The notes: a model not told the origin generated them from the letters alone. Shown: positions 50,521 through 59,790, numbered from the stretch's first letter. The stretch is DNA of 64,000 nucleotides from Motacilla alba alba (GCF_015832195.1 NC_052034.1:6101501-6165500); one strand, 5' to 3'. A program made the numbers and translations.

Positions 50521-53268
50521 ACCCTGCTCTGCCTTCCTGCTGCCTTGGGGCTGGGGGTGGCTGTCTTTGGGGCACCAGCCTGCTCCGTGGATTCACGGGC
50601 CATTCATCCAGCCAGGAGGGAAAGCCCAGCTCTGCTGGAGGGACACATCTCACTGCAGGCTGCTCCCAGGGGTTGTGGATCCTGCCTGTCAGGGCTTTGG
50701 CCAGTGGAGCTTGGTGGTCTGTGGCCATGGTGCCAGCAGAGGTGACTCATCAGTGTCCACCCTGGGGGAAGCTGCAGCCCTCTGCTCTTGGCTGTGAACT
50801 GCCAGCCCCGCTCCTCTGATCCCGACGATGAGAGGCAGAACCTGTCCCTCTGTCCCCTTCTCTCAGCTGAAATGGCAGCAGGGAGGAGCTGCTGCGCTTT
50901 GTGCTGCTGCTGCAGGGATGCTGGTGCCACCAGCTGGTGACAGTCACCTTCCTCCCAGCAGCAGTGGAGGCCAGCCCAGGTGCCAGCAGCGATGCTCTGG
51001 CTCAGAGCCTGTTCCTGCTCTGGCTGCTGGCACCTTGCCAATGGGATATTGCCCCCGTCCCTGTGGCCTGCTGCACAGTGTCCCCAGGCTGCATGTCACA
51101 TGGGAGCCGATGTCTTTTGAAGAGCTGTTTCTTGTCACCGGGGGACTGATATCCTTTGAAGAGCTGTTTCTGGCTCTTCCCCTCCCTGTAGCCACCAGAC
51201 CCAGCTGCACATTAAATCCATCCAATCCATCCCTTTGGCACTGGTGCCAGCTGCCTCTTCACCTCCTTCCTGGGCAATCTGGGATGGGGCTGGGCTTTGT
51301 GGCAGCTCTACCTTGGCCTCCTCCTGGGACCAGCACATCCTGGACCAGATGAGGGACACTTTGCTCCTGTCGTGCCAATATAAAGATTAAAGGTTTTTCT
51401 GAGCCATAGAGGGGTGGAGCTTTCCCCAGTGTCCATCTGGGCATGCTGCAGGAAGGGCAGCTCCTTGGGAGCTGCAGGGCCGTGTCTGTGTTGCTAAACT
51501 CTACACAAATGGGCTCGGTCTGCTCCTCTCCCACCCCGCTTGCAAAAGGGAGAGGTCTTGAGTTGAAACCTCAGCTTTGTATCCCTGGATCATGTTATCC
51601 CAGCAAGCAAAGCAGTGAATTGAAGCGAAAATTGAAGCAGGGTTCACTCAGCCCTGTACAAAGCAAGAATTTCCTGCTGAGCCTGGCCTAAGGCATCCCC
51701 AGCAGCTGCTGCTGGGTGTGAATCAGCTGGAGCCTCCCTGCATCTGGGCTGGTCCAGGGCAGGGGCACGGGGCTGTGCTGAGCCAGCCCAGCTCAGCAGC
51801 TCACCCCGGCTGCCCTGGTTTTGGACACGAGGCATCTCCTCAAATCCTCGTCCTCTCTGTGCTGGGCCCAAGGTGGCCTGGCCCCCGCAGCAGGGGCATC
51901 CAAGGGGTGGAAGGGAACAGAGCCAGGTGCTCAGGCATGGTGGTGTAGGGAGATGCTTTGAAAGGTGGGGAGAAAGCATAACCATGGCTGCTCTCGGAGC
52001 CAGGAGGGGACAGAGCCCCAGATCAATGTTTGTGATGCTGCCAGGCACATTTGACCGAAAGCCTTGTGTCCCCCATCCCCAGCTGGAGCCCCAGGGAGGG
52101 GAGGGGGGTGTCTCTCCCAGCCCCTGCGGTGGTGGCTCATCTGCCACAGGGTGGTTATAATTAGCCCAGCCTTGACCCCGCAGCTATGCTGGGTACCGGC
52201 AGCTGAAACTGTGACTCACCGTCCCCCTGCGTCACCCCCCTGCGTCACCCACCCTGCCCCTCACCTTGCTGCTGGCTCCTTGCCGGCCGGGAGCACCAGG
52301 GAGGGGTCTGGGGGAACCGGGGGGGGGGGGGTCCCCGGGCAAGCGTTGCCGGGCAGGTGTGGGGGACAAGGAGGGGACAAGAAGGAGGAGGCACGGAGGC
52401 TGCAGCTGCGCCTGTTTTTCCCCTCCGCAGCTGGACGATGTAATCTTTGAATGCCCTTATTCCACTTAATCTGAAGGCGCGGTCCCGGCCTCTTGTGAAG
52501 GGGGGGAAATCTCCTCCCACGCGGGAGCGGGCAGCCGCTCCCCCGGGCAAACCCGGGAGAAGGAGCGCCCCGAGCCCTCTGCGGGGGGAGCGGCGCCGAG
52601 GGGCTCCCTGCCCGCACCCCAAGGGCTTGGAAGGGCTGCGAGAGATGGGGAAATGTCAGCGCGGGGTGGCCCCCGAGCTGAAAAGGCTCCCGCGCCCCTG
52701 GTGCTGGGTGGGACCGTTCACCTGAACGCTGGGATTTGGGCTGGCTCGGGTGTGATGCTTCGCAGCGCTTCCCTGCCCGCGGGGCAGGGCTGGCTCCACC
52801 CGAACCGGTCGGGCACGGGCTCACCCCTGGCTCCCGGGCCCTGGTGGGCTCACGGCATCCGCAGGGAGCTGGGTCTTGGTGCTGCGAGTGGGGTCCAGGA
52901 CGATTTGCCTGGCTGCCCCCACAGCGCCAGCAAAGACTCTGAGTGCTGCCAGTCCATCCCGAACATTTCCCCGGTGGCTCCTCTGCCTCAGTTTCCCCTT
53001 TCACATGATTGTCTTGTGCCTCGGGGGTCCTGCAGGACGGTTCCCAGCGGGTTTGGAACCAGCGGGTGACTCGGGATGCTCAGCTGTCCCCTCTGCCCGC
53101 GGGGCCTGGCCGGGCCGGCAGAGCCGGTGCAGGAATGCGGGGCTGGGAGGGTCCGGCTCCAGGACAGGCGGTCCCTGCTGCGGGGGCACTGGGGGCAGCT
53201 CGTCCCCTCGGCAGTGGGACGGGGTGGGCCGAGCAGGACAGCGCATCCAGCACCACCGCGACGACGCC
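50521..53268. other. Spacer between DTX2 and UPK3B
   Basis: No coding exon is recognised. A short direct repeat of TTTGAAGAGCTGTTTCT (about 51,114 and 51,156) and a run of 11 G near 52,321 are present. From about 52,240 the sequence becomes CpG-rich up to the UPK3B start, probably its promoter region. No TATA box could be assigned. Confidence 0.6.
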
Positions 53269-53326
53269 ATGGAGCTGCCGTGGGTGCTGCTGGCGCTGGC
53301 TGGGACGGGCGCAGCCGCGGACCTGG
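53269..53326 (+). CDS. UPK3B: UPK3B exon 1: signal peptide
   Basis: The ATG at 53,269 sits in ACGCCATGG (G at +4). It encodes a 19-residue hydrophobic leader ending AAADL, with donor CTGG/GTGACT in phase 1. A longer reading frame upstream is open but has no uroplakin similarity. Confidence 0.82.
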
Positions 53327-54931
53327 GTGACTCCCTGGGGACAGGGCAGAGGGGGACGGGGGCCTGGAGGGGCTGCGAGGCGTTTGTGCCAGGGAAGGGT
53401 TACGGGGCTGGGCACGGCTGGGGGTCCCCACCGGTGCTGGCACCTTGTGACATTCCCGTGTGCCAGCGCTGCTGCGGATGCAGGGTCAGGCGCTTGGGGA
53501 GCGGCGCAGAACGGGGGGTCCCCTGGCTCACTGCCCACTCCCCCAGCCCGGCTGCCCTACGTGCCCCAAGTGCCCCCCACGGCGCTGCTGGGCAAGGTCA
53601 CTGCCACCACCTTCGCGCTGGAGAGGCCCCGCTGCGTCTTCGACGGCCACGCCGACGCCTCCGACGCCGTGTGGCTGGCGGTGGCCTTTGCCAACGGTGA
53701 GCCCTCGCTGCTCCAGCACGACCCCCCTGGCAGGGGACACGGGGGACCCTCAGCCGCTCACCCCCAGCTGTGCCGCGCAGCATCAGCCGCCTTCAGAAAC
53801 CCGCAGTGCCGGGCTGAGGTGCCCCGGTACGAGCAGCTGCCCGCTGCCCGCTCCTACATGACCCTGGAGACGGCGGCGGCCGCGTTTTCCTGCTCGGCGC
53901 CGAGCTCGCCCGTCCTGCGGGTCGGGGGGGACACGGCCTGCAGGGAGCAGGGCAGACAGGACCCCTGCAATGGGCCCCTGCCCTCCCCGGGACCCTACAG
54001 GTAAGGCCAGAAGCCCAAATCCCGGCTGGGGTGACTCGCCGGCCGGGCCGGTTCCCCCCCGTGCCAGCCCCGCTCCCGCGGCAGGGTGAAGTTCCTGCTC
54101 ATGGGCTGCCGCGGGCCCAAGGCGGAGACGCGCTGGTCCGAGCCCATCCTCCTGCGCACAGGTACCTGTGGCACCGCCACCCCCCGCGGGTCCCCTGCCC
54201 CTCCCTGGCTGGGGTGGTGGCATCCGCAGCAGCCCCGTGCCGTCACCCCAAAAGCTGCGGGGAGAGGCGACCCCCGGTGCCGCATCCACCCCACATCCCT
54301 CGTCCTCCTCCCCCCAGCCGTCAGCCCGAGCACCATCGAGCCTGCCCCCGCTCGCCGCGGCAGCGCCGTGCTGGTCATCGCCTCCATCCTGGCCAGCCTG
54401 GGGGCCGTGCTGGCCACCGCCGTGCTCGGAGCCCTGGGGTACGGGGGGGGGCTACGGGGGGGGCAGTGTCCGCAGGGGCCTCAGGAGAACGCCCCAACTC
54501 GGCAACCCCATCAGCAGAGAAATGGAGATCTTTTTAACATTGAAAAAGCCTTTTTGTTCCTAAATTGGGGGTTTGCCGTAGTTTGCAGGAGAAAAGGCTC
54601 CCTGGGGGTGGCTGGTGCAGAGCCCCCCAGACCCCCCTTGATGCCTCTGCTTCTGTCTCCCTGCAGTGCCAAGGTGTGGGGCTCCCTGCGCCCCCAGGGC
54701 TTGGGGACCGACGCCTTCATCCGCAGATCCTACCGGACCCACCACATCCCCCCGGCCCTGCCCCAGCCCCTGCCCCCCGGCTGCGGGTGCAGCCCCCCAG
54801 GGCTGTGCCACTCTGCCCCCCAGCCCCCTGCGCCGTGTCAGACAATCGTGGAACACTTTGGGTTGGACGGGACCGTAAAGGGACCACCTCATTTCAACCC
54901 CAGTGCCACAGGCAGGGACACCTTCCACTAG
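53269..54931 (+). CDS. UPK3B: UPK3B, uroplakin-3b (complete, 6 exons; C-terminus derived from CR1)
   Basis: Exons 53269-53326, 53547-53696, 53781-54000, 54085-54161, 54318-54438 and 54667-54931 join in phases 1-1-2-1-2 into 891 nt (296 aa plus stop). The order is: signal peptide (MELPWVLLALAGTGAAA), a uroplakin-III-type luminal domain (LPYVPQVPPTALLGKVTATT, F-LERPRCVFDG, VLRVGGDTAC, PLPSPGPYRVKFLLMG, E-RWSEPILLRT), a transmembrane helix (about 184-206, VLVIASILASLGAVLATAVL), and a cytoplasmic tail with RRSYRTHHIPP, matching human KRYMTHHIPP. Uroplakin III proteins are type I membrane glycoproteins of urothelial plaques; mammalian UPK3B is also a mesothelial marker. Residues about 267-296 and the stop codon come from an antisense CR1 fragment, so this end is lineage-specific. 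Gene identity is strong; the exact 3' end is less certain. Confidence 0.9.
53547..53696 (+). CDS. UPK3B: UPK3B exon 2
   Basis: Acceptor CCACTCCCCCAG, donor CAACG/GTGAGC, phase 1-1. It encodes residues 20-69, from ARLPYVPQVP through KVTATTFALERPRCVFDG to VWLAVAFAN, nearly collinear with human UPK3B. Confidence 0.9.
53781..54000 (+). CDS. UPK3B: UPK3B exon 3
   Basis: Acceptor TGCCGCGCAG, donor CTACAG/GTAAGG, phase 1 in and 2 out. It encodes ASAAFRNPQC, SYMTLET, PVLRVGGDTAC and CNGPLPSPGPYR, the second half of the luminal domain. Confidence 0.9.
54085..54161 (+). CDS. UPK3B: UPK3B exon 4 (77 nt)
   Basis: Acceptor CGCGGCAG, donor CACAG/GTACCT. It encodes VKFLLMGCRGPKAETRWSEP followed by ILLRT. 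The 77-nt length and phases are identical in the neighbouring UPK3BL gene. Confidence 0.92.
54318..54438 (+). CDS. UPK3B: UPK3B exon 5: transmembrane segment
   Basis: Acceptor CCTCCCCCCAG, donor CTGGG/GTACGG, phase 1 in and 2 out. It encodes a juxtamembrane stretch (VSPSTIEPAPARRGS) and a 20-odd residue hydrophobic helix. Confidence 0.88.
54667..54931 (+). CDS. UPK3B: UPK3B exon 6: cytoplasmic tail running into CR1
   Basis: After CTCCCTGCAG the exon encodes AKVWGSLRPQGLGTDAFIRR, then SYRTHHIPPALPQPLPPGCG and a Pro/Cys-rich stretch. From about 54,838 the reading frame enters an antisense CR1 fragment and stops at TAG 54,929-54,931 inside it. A variant polyadenylation hexamer AGTAAA (54,943-54,948) lies just after. 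Confidence 0.8.
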
Positions 54932-54935
54932 ACTT
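54838..54935 (-). mobile_element. CR1 3' fragment, antisense, inside UPK3B terminal exon
   Basis: On the plus strand it reads CGTGGAACACTTTGGGTTGG, ACGGGACCGTAAAGG, ATTTCAACCCCAGTGCCACAGGCAGGGACACC and TTCCACTAGAC. These are the reverse complements of the successive CR1 3' blocks. It supplies about 30 codons, the stop codon and possibly the start of the 3'UTR of UPK3B. Confidence 0.87.
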
Positions 54936-54942
54936 TCTGACA

Positions 54943-54948
54943 AGTAAA
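54943..54948 (+). terminator. UPK3B: Candidate UPK3B polyadenylation signal (AGTAAA)
   Basis: AGTAAA is a known weaker variant of AATAAA and lies 12 nt after the stop codon. No canonical AATAAA occurs between the stop and the next gene's first exon. Confidence 0.35.
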
Positions 54949-55358
54949 ATCTGATTTTCATCTGCAGCTGTCTCCTCCTGGTCTTTGGCCAAGCAGGGCG
55001 GGACTGTGAAGGTGGGGGACCTCAAAAAGCACGTGGGGTCCTGGCTTGGTGGCACTTGGTGTCGGTGCGGGGGGCACTGGCTGCCACTGGTGGGGTCTGT
55101 GGGGCGCATCACCAGGGGACATCCCCTTGTGCCGGGTGACGCTGCCACCCACCCAGCCGCAAACGCAGCGGCTCTCAGCACGCCTCGCCGGCGGGCGCTC
55201 AAACATAACAAAAGCTCCCGGGGAAACGAGCCCAACCTGTTTGCCACGGGGCTGCGGCCGCGGCAGGAATGTGGGCGGTTGGTGACCACAGGCGGGTCCC
55301 AGGGGACGCGGAGCCCCGGCAGCCGCACTCCCGCCCTCGGCACCCAGGCGGCCGCATC

Positions 55359-55431
55359 ATGCTCCCGCTGCTCCCGCTGCTCCCGCTGCTCCCGCTGCTG
55401 CCGCTGCTCCTGCCCGCGGCACACGGCACAG
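55359..55431 (+). CDS. UPK3BL1: UPK3BL1 exon 1: repeat-encoded signal peptide
   Basis: The ATG at 55,359 is followed by four perfect CTCCCGCTG units and one CTGCCGCTG, giving (LPL)5, then LLPAAHGT and donor CACAG/GTGAGT in phase 1. Confidence 0.85.
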
Positions 55432-57257
55432 GTGAGTCCAGCGGCGCCGTCGGGATGGGCTCGGGGCTCCCCTGGCACCGCGGGGCTCCCCCGTGCTCAG
55501 GCACTGGACCCCGCGAGGTGTGGGGCAGCTGCTGCCCGCTTCTCTGGGTCCTGTTCTGGGTGCCACCTCCAGTCCCTGGTGTCGCTGGTCTTGGTTGACT
55601 GGCACAGTGTGGGCTTCTGTGGAGGTCCGTACTGGAGTCCACCCGGACCCCCCGAACCTGGAGGCGTAGGGATGCTGATGCCCCCCCCCCCCCCCCCCCA
55701 CTCTGGGTGCCACCCCAAGTGTCCCTGCTGTCACCCGCCCTGGTCCTGCGGGTGTTCCCCGCGGCTGGGAGCATGGAGTGTTTTTGCTTCCTCTTTGAAT
55801 GCAACACGTGTCTGAGCCCACACTGGGGCTGGGAGGGGAGCGGGGGCCCCGCTGCCGAGATCCCAGAGTGCAGCTGCCTCCTGCCCCTGTCCCCACCCCG
55901 AGCCCCGGCGCCGCCGGTGAGAGCTCCCGTTCCGGGGCTGCAGCGGGGGATCCACACCCTCCACCGCATCCCCTCGGCTTCTCCCGCAGCCCTGGTTGGG
56001 CCCAGGCCAGCCCTGACCCAGGAGCAGCTGGAGGGGGTGATAACTGCCTCCACCTTCGTGCTGGACCAGCCCCGCTGCACCTTCAAAGACTACGGCAACG
56101 CCGTCATCTGGCTGGTGGTGGCCCTGGACAAGGGTAGGTGGGAGCAGCCCAGGGCAGGGGCCGTGCAGGGGTCCCTGTGCCCCCCACCAAGTCCCCCCTC
56201 ACCCCCATCCCCATCCCCATCCCTGCAGATGCATCCACCTTCAACAACAGCGCGGAGCCGGGCACTCCCGAGACCGCATTCCAGAGCTTCCCGGACCCCG
56301 TCCGTGCCTACATGACCCTCAATGCCACCCTGGGCAGCTACCCCTGCCCCAAGCCCACCGGGGACATCACGGTGCTGCGCGTGGGCAGCGAGACGAGCTG
56401 CGCCCAGGACGTGATGAGACCCACGTGCAATGGCCCCCTGCCCGGCCCCGGGCCCTACCGGTGAGCCTGCCCGTGGGACCTGCCCCCCCCGGGCTGCCGG
56501 CGGCCCCCCGCCCCACCGGACCGTGGCCAACCTCCCTTTCGTTCTCAGGGTGAAGTTCCTCGCCCTGGAGGGCTCTGTGCCCGTGGCGGAGACAGCCTGG
56601 TCGGCGCCAATCATGCTGAGGACAGGTACTGGGGCTCGTGCTGTCCCCAGAGCCAGCCCACAGGGGGGATATGAGGTGGTCCTGGGCCTGTGGGGTGGTC
56701 CCAGGGGGCTGAATGCTGAGCAACAGTGGTTTGGGGTGAGGGCTCCTGTGAGCAGCTGGGGAAGCTGAGGCAGGGCTCTGCCGCGGGTGTCACTCGTGCA
56801 CGGTGGCGCCGTGTGAGGGCACGTTGGGTTGGCACACACGAGCACACCGTCACCCTTCCGGACCCCCGAGCCACTGCGGGGTGTGCGTCCCCGCATCCTG
56901 CTCCCTCTCCCCCTGCTCTGTCCCCAGCCAAACCCCCCAGCGCCATCCCCACGACGCGCAGCGGGCACAACGCCGGCATGATCGCCATCACCACCATCCT
57001 CTCCATCCTCTTCGCCATCCTCCTGGCCGGGCTGGTGGTCATGCTCGTCTTCTGGGGGTGAGTGCCACCACCCGGGCGTGCTGGGCAGGGTGAGGGTGAC
57101 GCCGTCATCCCTCCGTCCCCACCCTCATCCCTCGCCCCCTTCCCTCCCCAGCTCGGACTCCTGCGGCGGCAGCGGCTCCTTCAGCAAGCCGGAGTCGGTG
57201 ACGGTGCGGCGGTACAACACGCACCACGTCTATGACCAGCCGGCCGCCCGGCTCTGA
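55359..57257 (+). CDS. UPK3BL1: UPK3BL1-type uroplakin-3b-like protein (complete, 6 exons)
   Basis: Exons 55359-55431, 55990-56133, 56229-56460, 56549-56625, 56928-57057 and 57152-57257 join in phases 1-1-2-1-2 into 762 nt (253 aa plus stop). The order is: leucine/proline signal peptide, uroplakin-III luminal domain (ITASTFVLDQPRCTF, VIWLVVALDK, ITVLRVGSETSCA, CNGPLPGPGPYRVKFLALEG, AETAWSAPIMLRT), transmembrane helix (about 191-217), and a cytoplasmic tail with VRRYNTHHVYDQP. Sequons occur at N78 and N104. The tail resembles human UPK3BL1 (VRRYTTHLAF), and human UPK3BL1 also neighbours RASA4. It is a tandem paralogue of UPK3B 430 bp upstream, in the same orientation. Its role is presumably a membrane glycoprotein of uroplakin type; function in birds is not known to me. 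Confidence 0.9.
55681..55699. repeat. C homopolymer in UPK3BL1 intron 1
   Basis: A run of about 19 C lies between exon 1 and exon 2. Length in the assembly may be unreliable. Confidence 0.9.
55990..56133 (+). CDS. UPK3BL1: UPK3BL1 exon 2
   Basis: Acceptor CTTCTCCCGCAG, donor AAGG/GTAGGT, phase 1-1. It encodes ALVGPRPALTQEQLEGVITA, STFVLDQPRCTFKDYG and VIWLVVALDK. Confidence 0.92.
56229..56460 (+). CDS. UPK3BL1: UPK3BL1 exon 3
   Basis: Acceptor CATCCCTGCAG, donor CTACCG/GTGAGC, phase 1 in and 2 out. It carries both sequons (NNS, NAT), three cysteines and the GPLPGPGPYR signature. Confidence 0.92.
56549..56625 (+). CDS. UPK3BL1: UPK3BL1 exon 4 (77 nt)
   Basis: Acceptor TTTCGTTCTCAG, donor GACAG/GTACTG. 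It encodes VKFLALEGSVPVAETAWSAP followed by IMLRT. Same length and phases as UPK3B exon 4. Confidence 0.93.
56928..57057 (+). CDS. UPK3BL1: UPK3BL1 exon 5: transmembrane segment
   Basis: Acceptor CTGTCCCCAG, donor TGGGG/GTGAGT, phase 1 in and 2 out. It encodes a Pro/Thr/Arg juxtamembrane stretch and the helix MIAITTILSILFAILLAGLV plus VMLVFWG. Confidence 0.92.
57152..57257 (+). CDS. UPK3BL1: UPK3BL1 exon 6: cytoplasmic tail
   Basis: Acceptor CCCTCCCCAG. It encodes SDSCGGSGSFSKPESVTVRR, then YNTHHVYDQPAARL and TGA at 57,255-57,257. Confidence 0.92.
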
Positions 57258-57371
57258 GCCCCGCCGCCCCCGGAGCGGGGTAAATGTGACCCATCCCCGT
57301 GGGTGACACCGGCCCGCCGCCGTGGGGACACGGCCGGAGCCGCCGCCCGGCACGGGGCGGCGCAGCGGGAC

Positions 57372-57377
57372 ATTAAA
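57372..57377 (+). terminator. UPK3BL1: UPK3BL1 polyadenylation signal (ATTAAA)
   Basis: ATTAAA, the commonest variant signal, lies 115 nt after the stop, in GGGACATTAAAGGCTTTTCC. The resulting 3'UTR would be short (about 130-140 nt). Confidence 0.75.
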
Positions 57378-57379
57378 GG

Positions 57380-59110
57380 CTTTTCCGCATGCTTGGCGCC
57401 CGGCCTGTGCCCCCTGTTTGGGACCCCTCGATGCCCCCCGGAACGCCCCAAGGTCCCCTGCACCCCGCAGGGCAGGGGCGGCCGGGGATGCTCTGCAGTG
57501 GAAGACGTTGTCACACCCGGCTGTGGCACCGGTGCCACCTGTGCCCCAGACGGGGAAAAGTCCCCTGAGCGCAGGGCAGCGAGGGGAGCCTGGCCCCAGC
57601 CCTGCCGCTGGGGTGAGGGCACTGAAATGCCCCGGGGGGGGGGTGGGGGTGTTTCTCCAACCCCTTTTATCCCACACTGATCCCTCCTGACCAAGCCCAG
57701 AGGAGGGGCTCCCGCACCCCGAAATGACCCAATCCCTCCCGGCTGCAGCTCGGGACCCTCTGAGAGCCAGGAGACCCCAAAAGGGAACCCCGGGGTGTCT
57801 GATCCTGCACCGGGGGATACCCCTGAGCCTGACCTGGGGGATGTGGGGCTGATCCTGCGCCCTGAGCCCGATCCAGGCGATGTGGGGCGGATCCTGCACT
57901 GGGGTGTTGGTCCCTGACCCAGATCCAGGGGATGTGGGGCTGATCCTGCGCTGGTGACGGGTGGGCTGGGTGGGGAGGGGAAGCTGATCCTGCACCAAGG
58001 CTGGAAGGAACTGGATCCATCATTGCTGATCCTACAGTGGGGCGTGGGGCTCTGGTGATGATCTCAGGGCTGAGGATACCCTGATCCTGCAGCCCGGGAA
58101 GGAGGAGACCCCGCTGGGGCTGGAGACAGCCCCGTTATGGGTGGAGCCGGGGCAGTGTGTGTGTAATTACACACTCCATACACCTGTGCACTGTGTACCT
58201 ACTCACACCATACCCAAGCATTAAGTGCCCCGTTGTCCCCGCAGTCGCAGCGCCAGGGGCAGTGTCACCCTGCCAGCCCAGGCGGGTCACTGCGCCCTTT
58301 CGGGGTGTCCTTGTGCCGCCGGGGGGGTGTTAGCCTCCTGCCCCCCCGCTGCCGGAGCCGCCTCCGTGGAGCCCGGCCAGGGGAAATCAAGCAAATCCGG
58401 CGATTAACTCCTGCCGAGATCCGCGTGGGAGCAGCGCGGGGATGGCTCCATCCGGCCGGCGCGGGTCCTGCCCGCCCTGCACCCGAAATGAAGCGACTGC
58501 TTCACCTGCACTGGCTGCGGGGCTGTGGCGGCTGTCACCTGCCACGTGTGTGTCGCTGGAGCTGGGACATGTGGCCCCGACCGGCTGTGGGGCTGCAGCT
58601 GGCACACGGGGAGCCTCGTGGGGCGGTGGCGGGGACTGCGCCTTGTCCCCTTGCTGTCCCCCTGTGCGGGGGAGGCAGAGGGGCAGCGCTGTGGGAACAG
58701 AGCGGTGTGTTCCCAGCGTGTCCCTGCAGCGTCCCCACAGTGTCCCCGCGGCGAAAATGCCAAGGACCTTCTCGGCCGGCACAGCCCCGAGCCGCAGCGC
58801 TGGTGCCGGTCGGGTCCCCGAGTCCGGGTGGGTCTCGCCGTGGGGGGGTTCTCCGACCCTCCGCGGCTGTTTAGGGCACCAAGCACCCAGAAATGCCCCT
58901 GTCCTCGGGCGCGCTGCAGCCGGGGGCGCAGTACTTGACAAACAGACAAAAACCAGGTTAAAAATCAATAAACCCGTGCAGGTTTGGGGCGCAGAGCGGC
59001 GCGGCCGATGCTGCAGCCCCCAGGTTCGGGGTGGGTTCGATCCAATCCAGGCGGGCGCGGGCTGGGCAGGCTGGGGCTGAACTGCCCTGGAGCCGCGGGC
59101 GGTACCGGGG
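57380..59110. other. Spacer between UPK3BL1 and RASA4
   Basis: GC-rich with no recognised coding exon. Between about 57,800 and 57,960 there are three imperfect copies of a unit of about 55 bp containing GATGTGGGGCTGATCCTGC. Several long frames here and in the adjoining minisatellite are open only because of GC-rich low complexity. Confidence 0.6.
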
Positions 59111-59111
59111 G

Positions 59112-59487
59112 CTGAGGGGGACCGAGGGGACAGCGGGGGGACACAGCGGGAGCACAGCGGGAGCACAGCGGGGACAGAGCGGGGACAGAGCGGGGGCAGA
59201 GAGGGGACACAGCGGGAACAGAGAGGGGACACAGCGGGGACCCTGCGGGGACAGAGAGGGGACAGAGCGGGGACCCTGTGGGGACACGGCAGGGACACAG
59301 CGGGAACACAGAGGGGACAGAGCGGGTACAGAGGGGGGACAGAGGGGGGACATAGCGGGGGGACAGAGCGGGGACAGAGCGGGGACACGGCGGGGACACA
59401 GAGGGGACAGAGCGGGGACAGATCGGGGACACAGAGGGGACACGGCGGGCACGGAGCGGGGACAGAGCGGGGACAGAGCGCGGACCC
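59112..59487. repeat. 12-bp G-rich minisatellite upstream of RASA4
   Basis: Some thirty imperfect copies of a unit of about 12 bp (GGGGACAGAGCG and variants with ACACAGCG or ACCCTGCG) run for about 375 bp, with G-rich sequence on the plus strand. At 59,170-59,206 four G-tracts of four or more are separated by loops of 7, 7 and 6 nt, which fits the standard G-quadruplex rule. The minus strand gives a proline/serine/leucine-rich artefact reading frame. Confidence 0.93.
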
Positions 59488-59559
59488 CGCGGGACCCCGG
59501 CAGCGCGGGGAGCCCGGCCCCGCCCACCCGCTCAGGCCACACCCCCCGGCCGACAGCCG

Positions 59560-59725
59560 ATGGATCACCCAATGAGCGCCGCGGATGCGCCCCGGGCCGC
59601 GCCCCTTTCCCCGCCCCCGCGCGCTGATTGGCGGGCGCGGGCGCCGCTCCGCACATGGGCGCTGCGCTCGGGGCCGCGGGTTCGAGGCCGCGCTCGGCGC
59701 CGCTCGGCTCCGCTGCCCGCCCGCC
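59560..59725 (+). promoter_or_regulatory. RASA4: RASA4 CpG-island promoter and 5'UTR
   Basis: A CpG island with a forward CCAAT box (59,569-59,573), a GC box (CCCCGCCCCC near 59,610-59,619) and an inverted CCAAT box (ATTGG, 59,627-59,631) precedes the start codon at 59,726. No TATA box is seen. Confidence 0.7.
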
Positions 59726-59790
59726 ATGGCCCGGCGCAGCGCCCTCTCCATCCGCATCGTGGAGGGCAGGAACCTGCCCGCCAAGGACAT
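59726..59790 (+). CDS. RASA4: RASA4, Ras GTPase-activating protein 4, coding exon 1 only
   Basis: The ATG at 59,726 (CCGCCATGG, strong Kozak context) starts MARRSALSIRIVEGRNLPAK then D, the first strand of a C2 domain. It is nearly identical to human RASA4 (MAKRSSLSIRIVEGKNLPAKD) and less like RASAL1. The donor GACAT/GTGAGT splits an isoleucine codon in phase 2. RASA4 (CAPRI) has tandem C2 domains, a RasGAP domain, a PH domain and a Btk motif, and switches off Ras on calcium signals at the plasma membrane. The remaining exons are not in the window: no C2-domain continuation is found before 64,000, so intron 1 is longer than 4.2 kb. Confidence 0.88.

Noticed and set aside
51361..51400. Second DTX2 polyadenylation signal (AATATAAAGATTAAAGG)
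   Set aside because: It lies about 900 bp beyond a canonical AATAAA and nothing else in the sequence links it to DTX2 transcripts.
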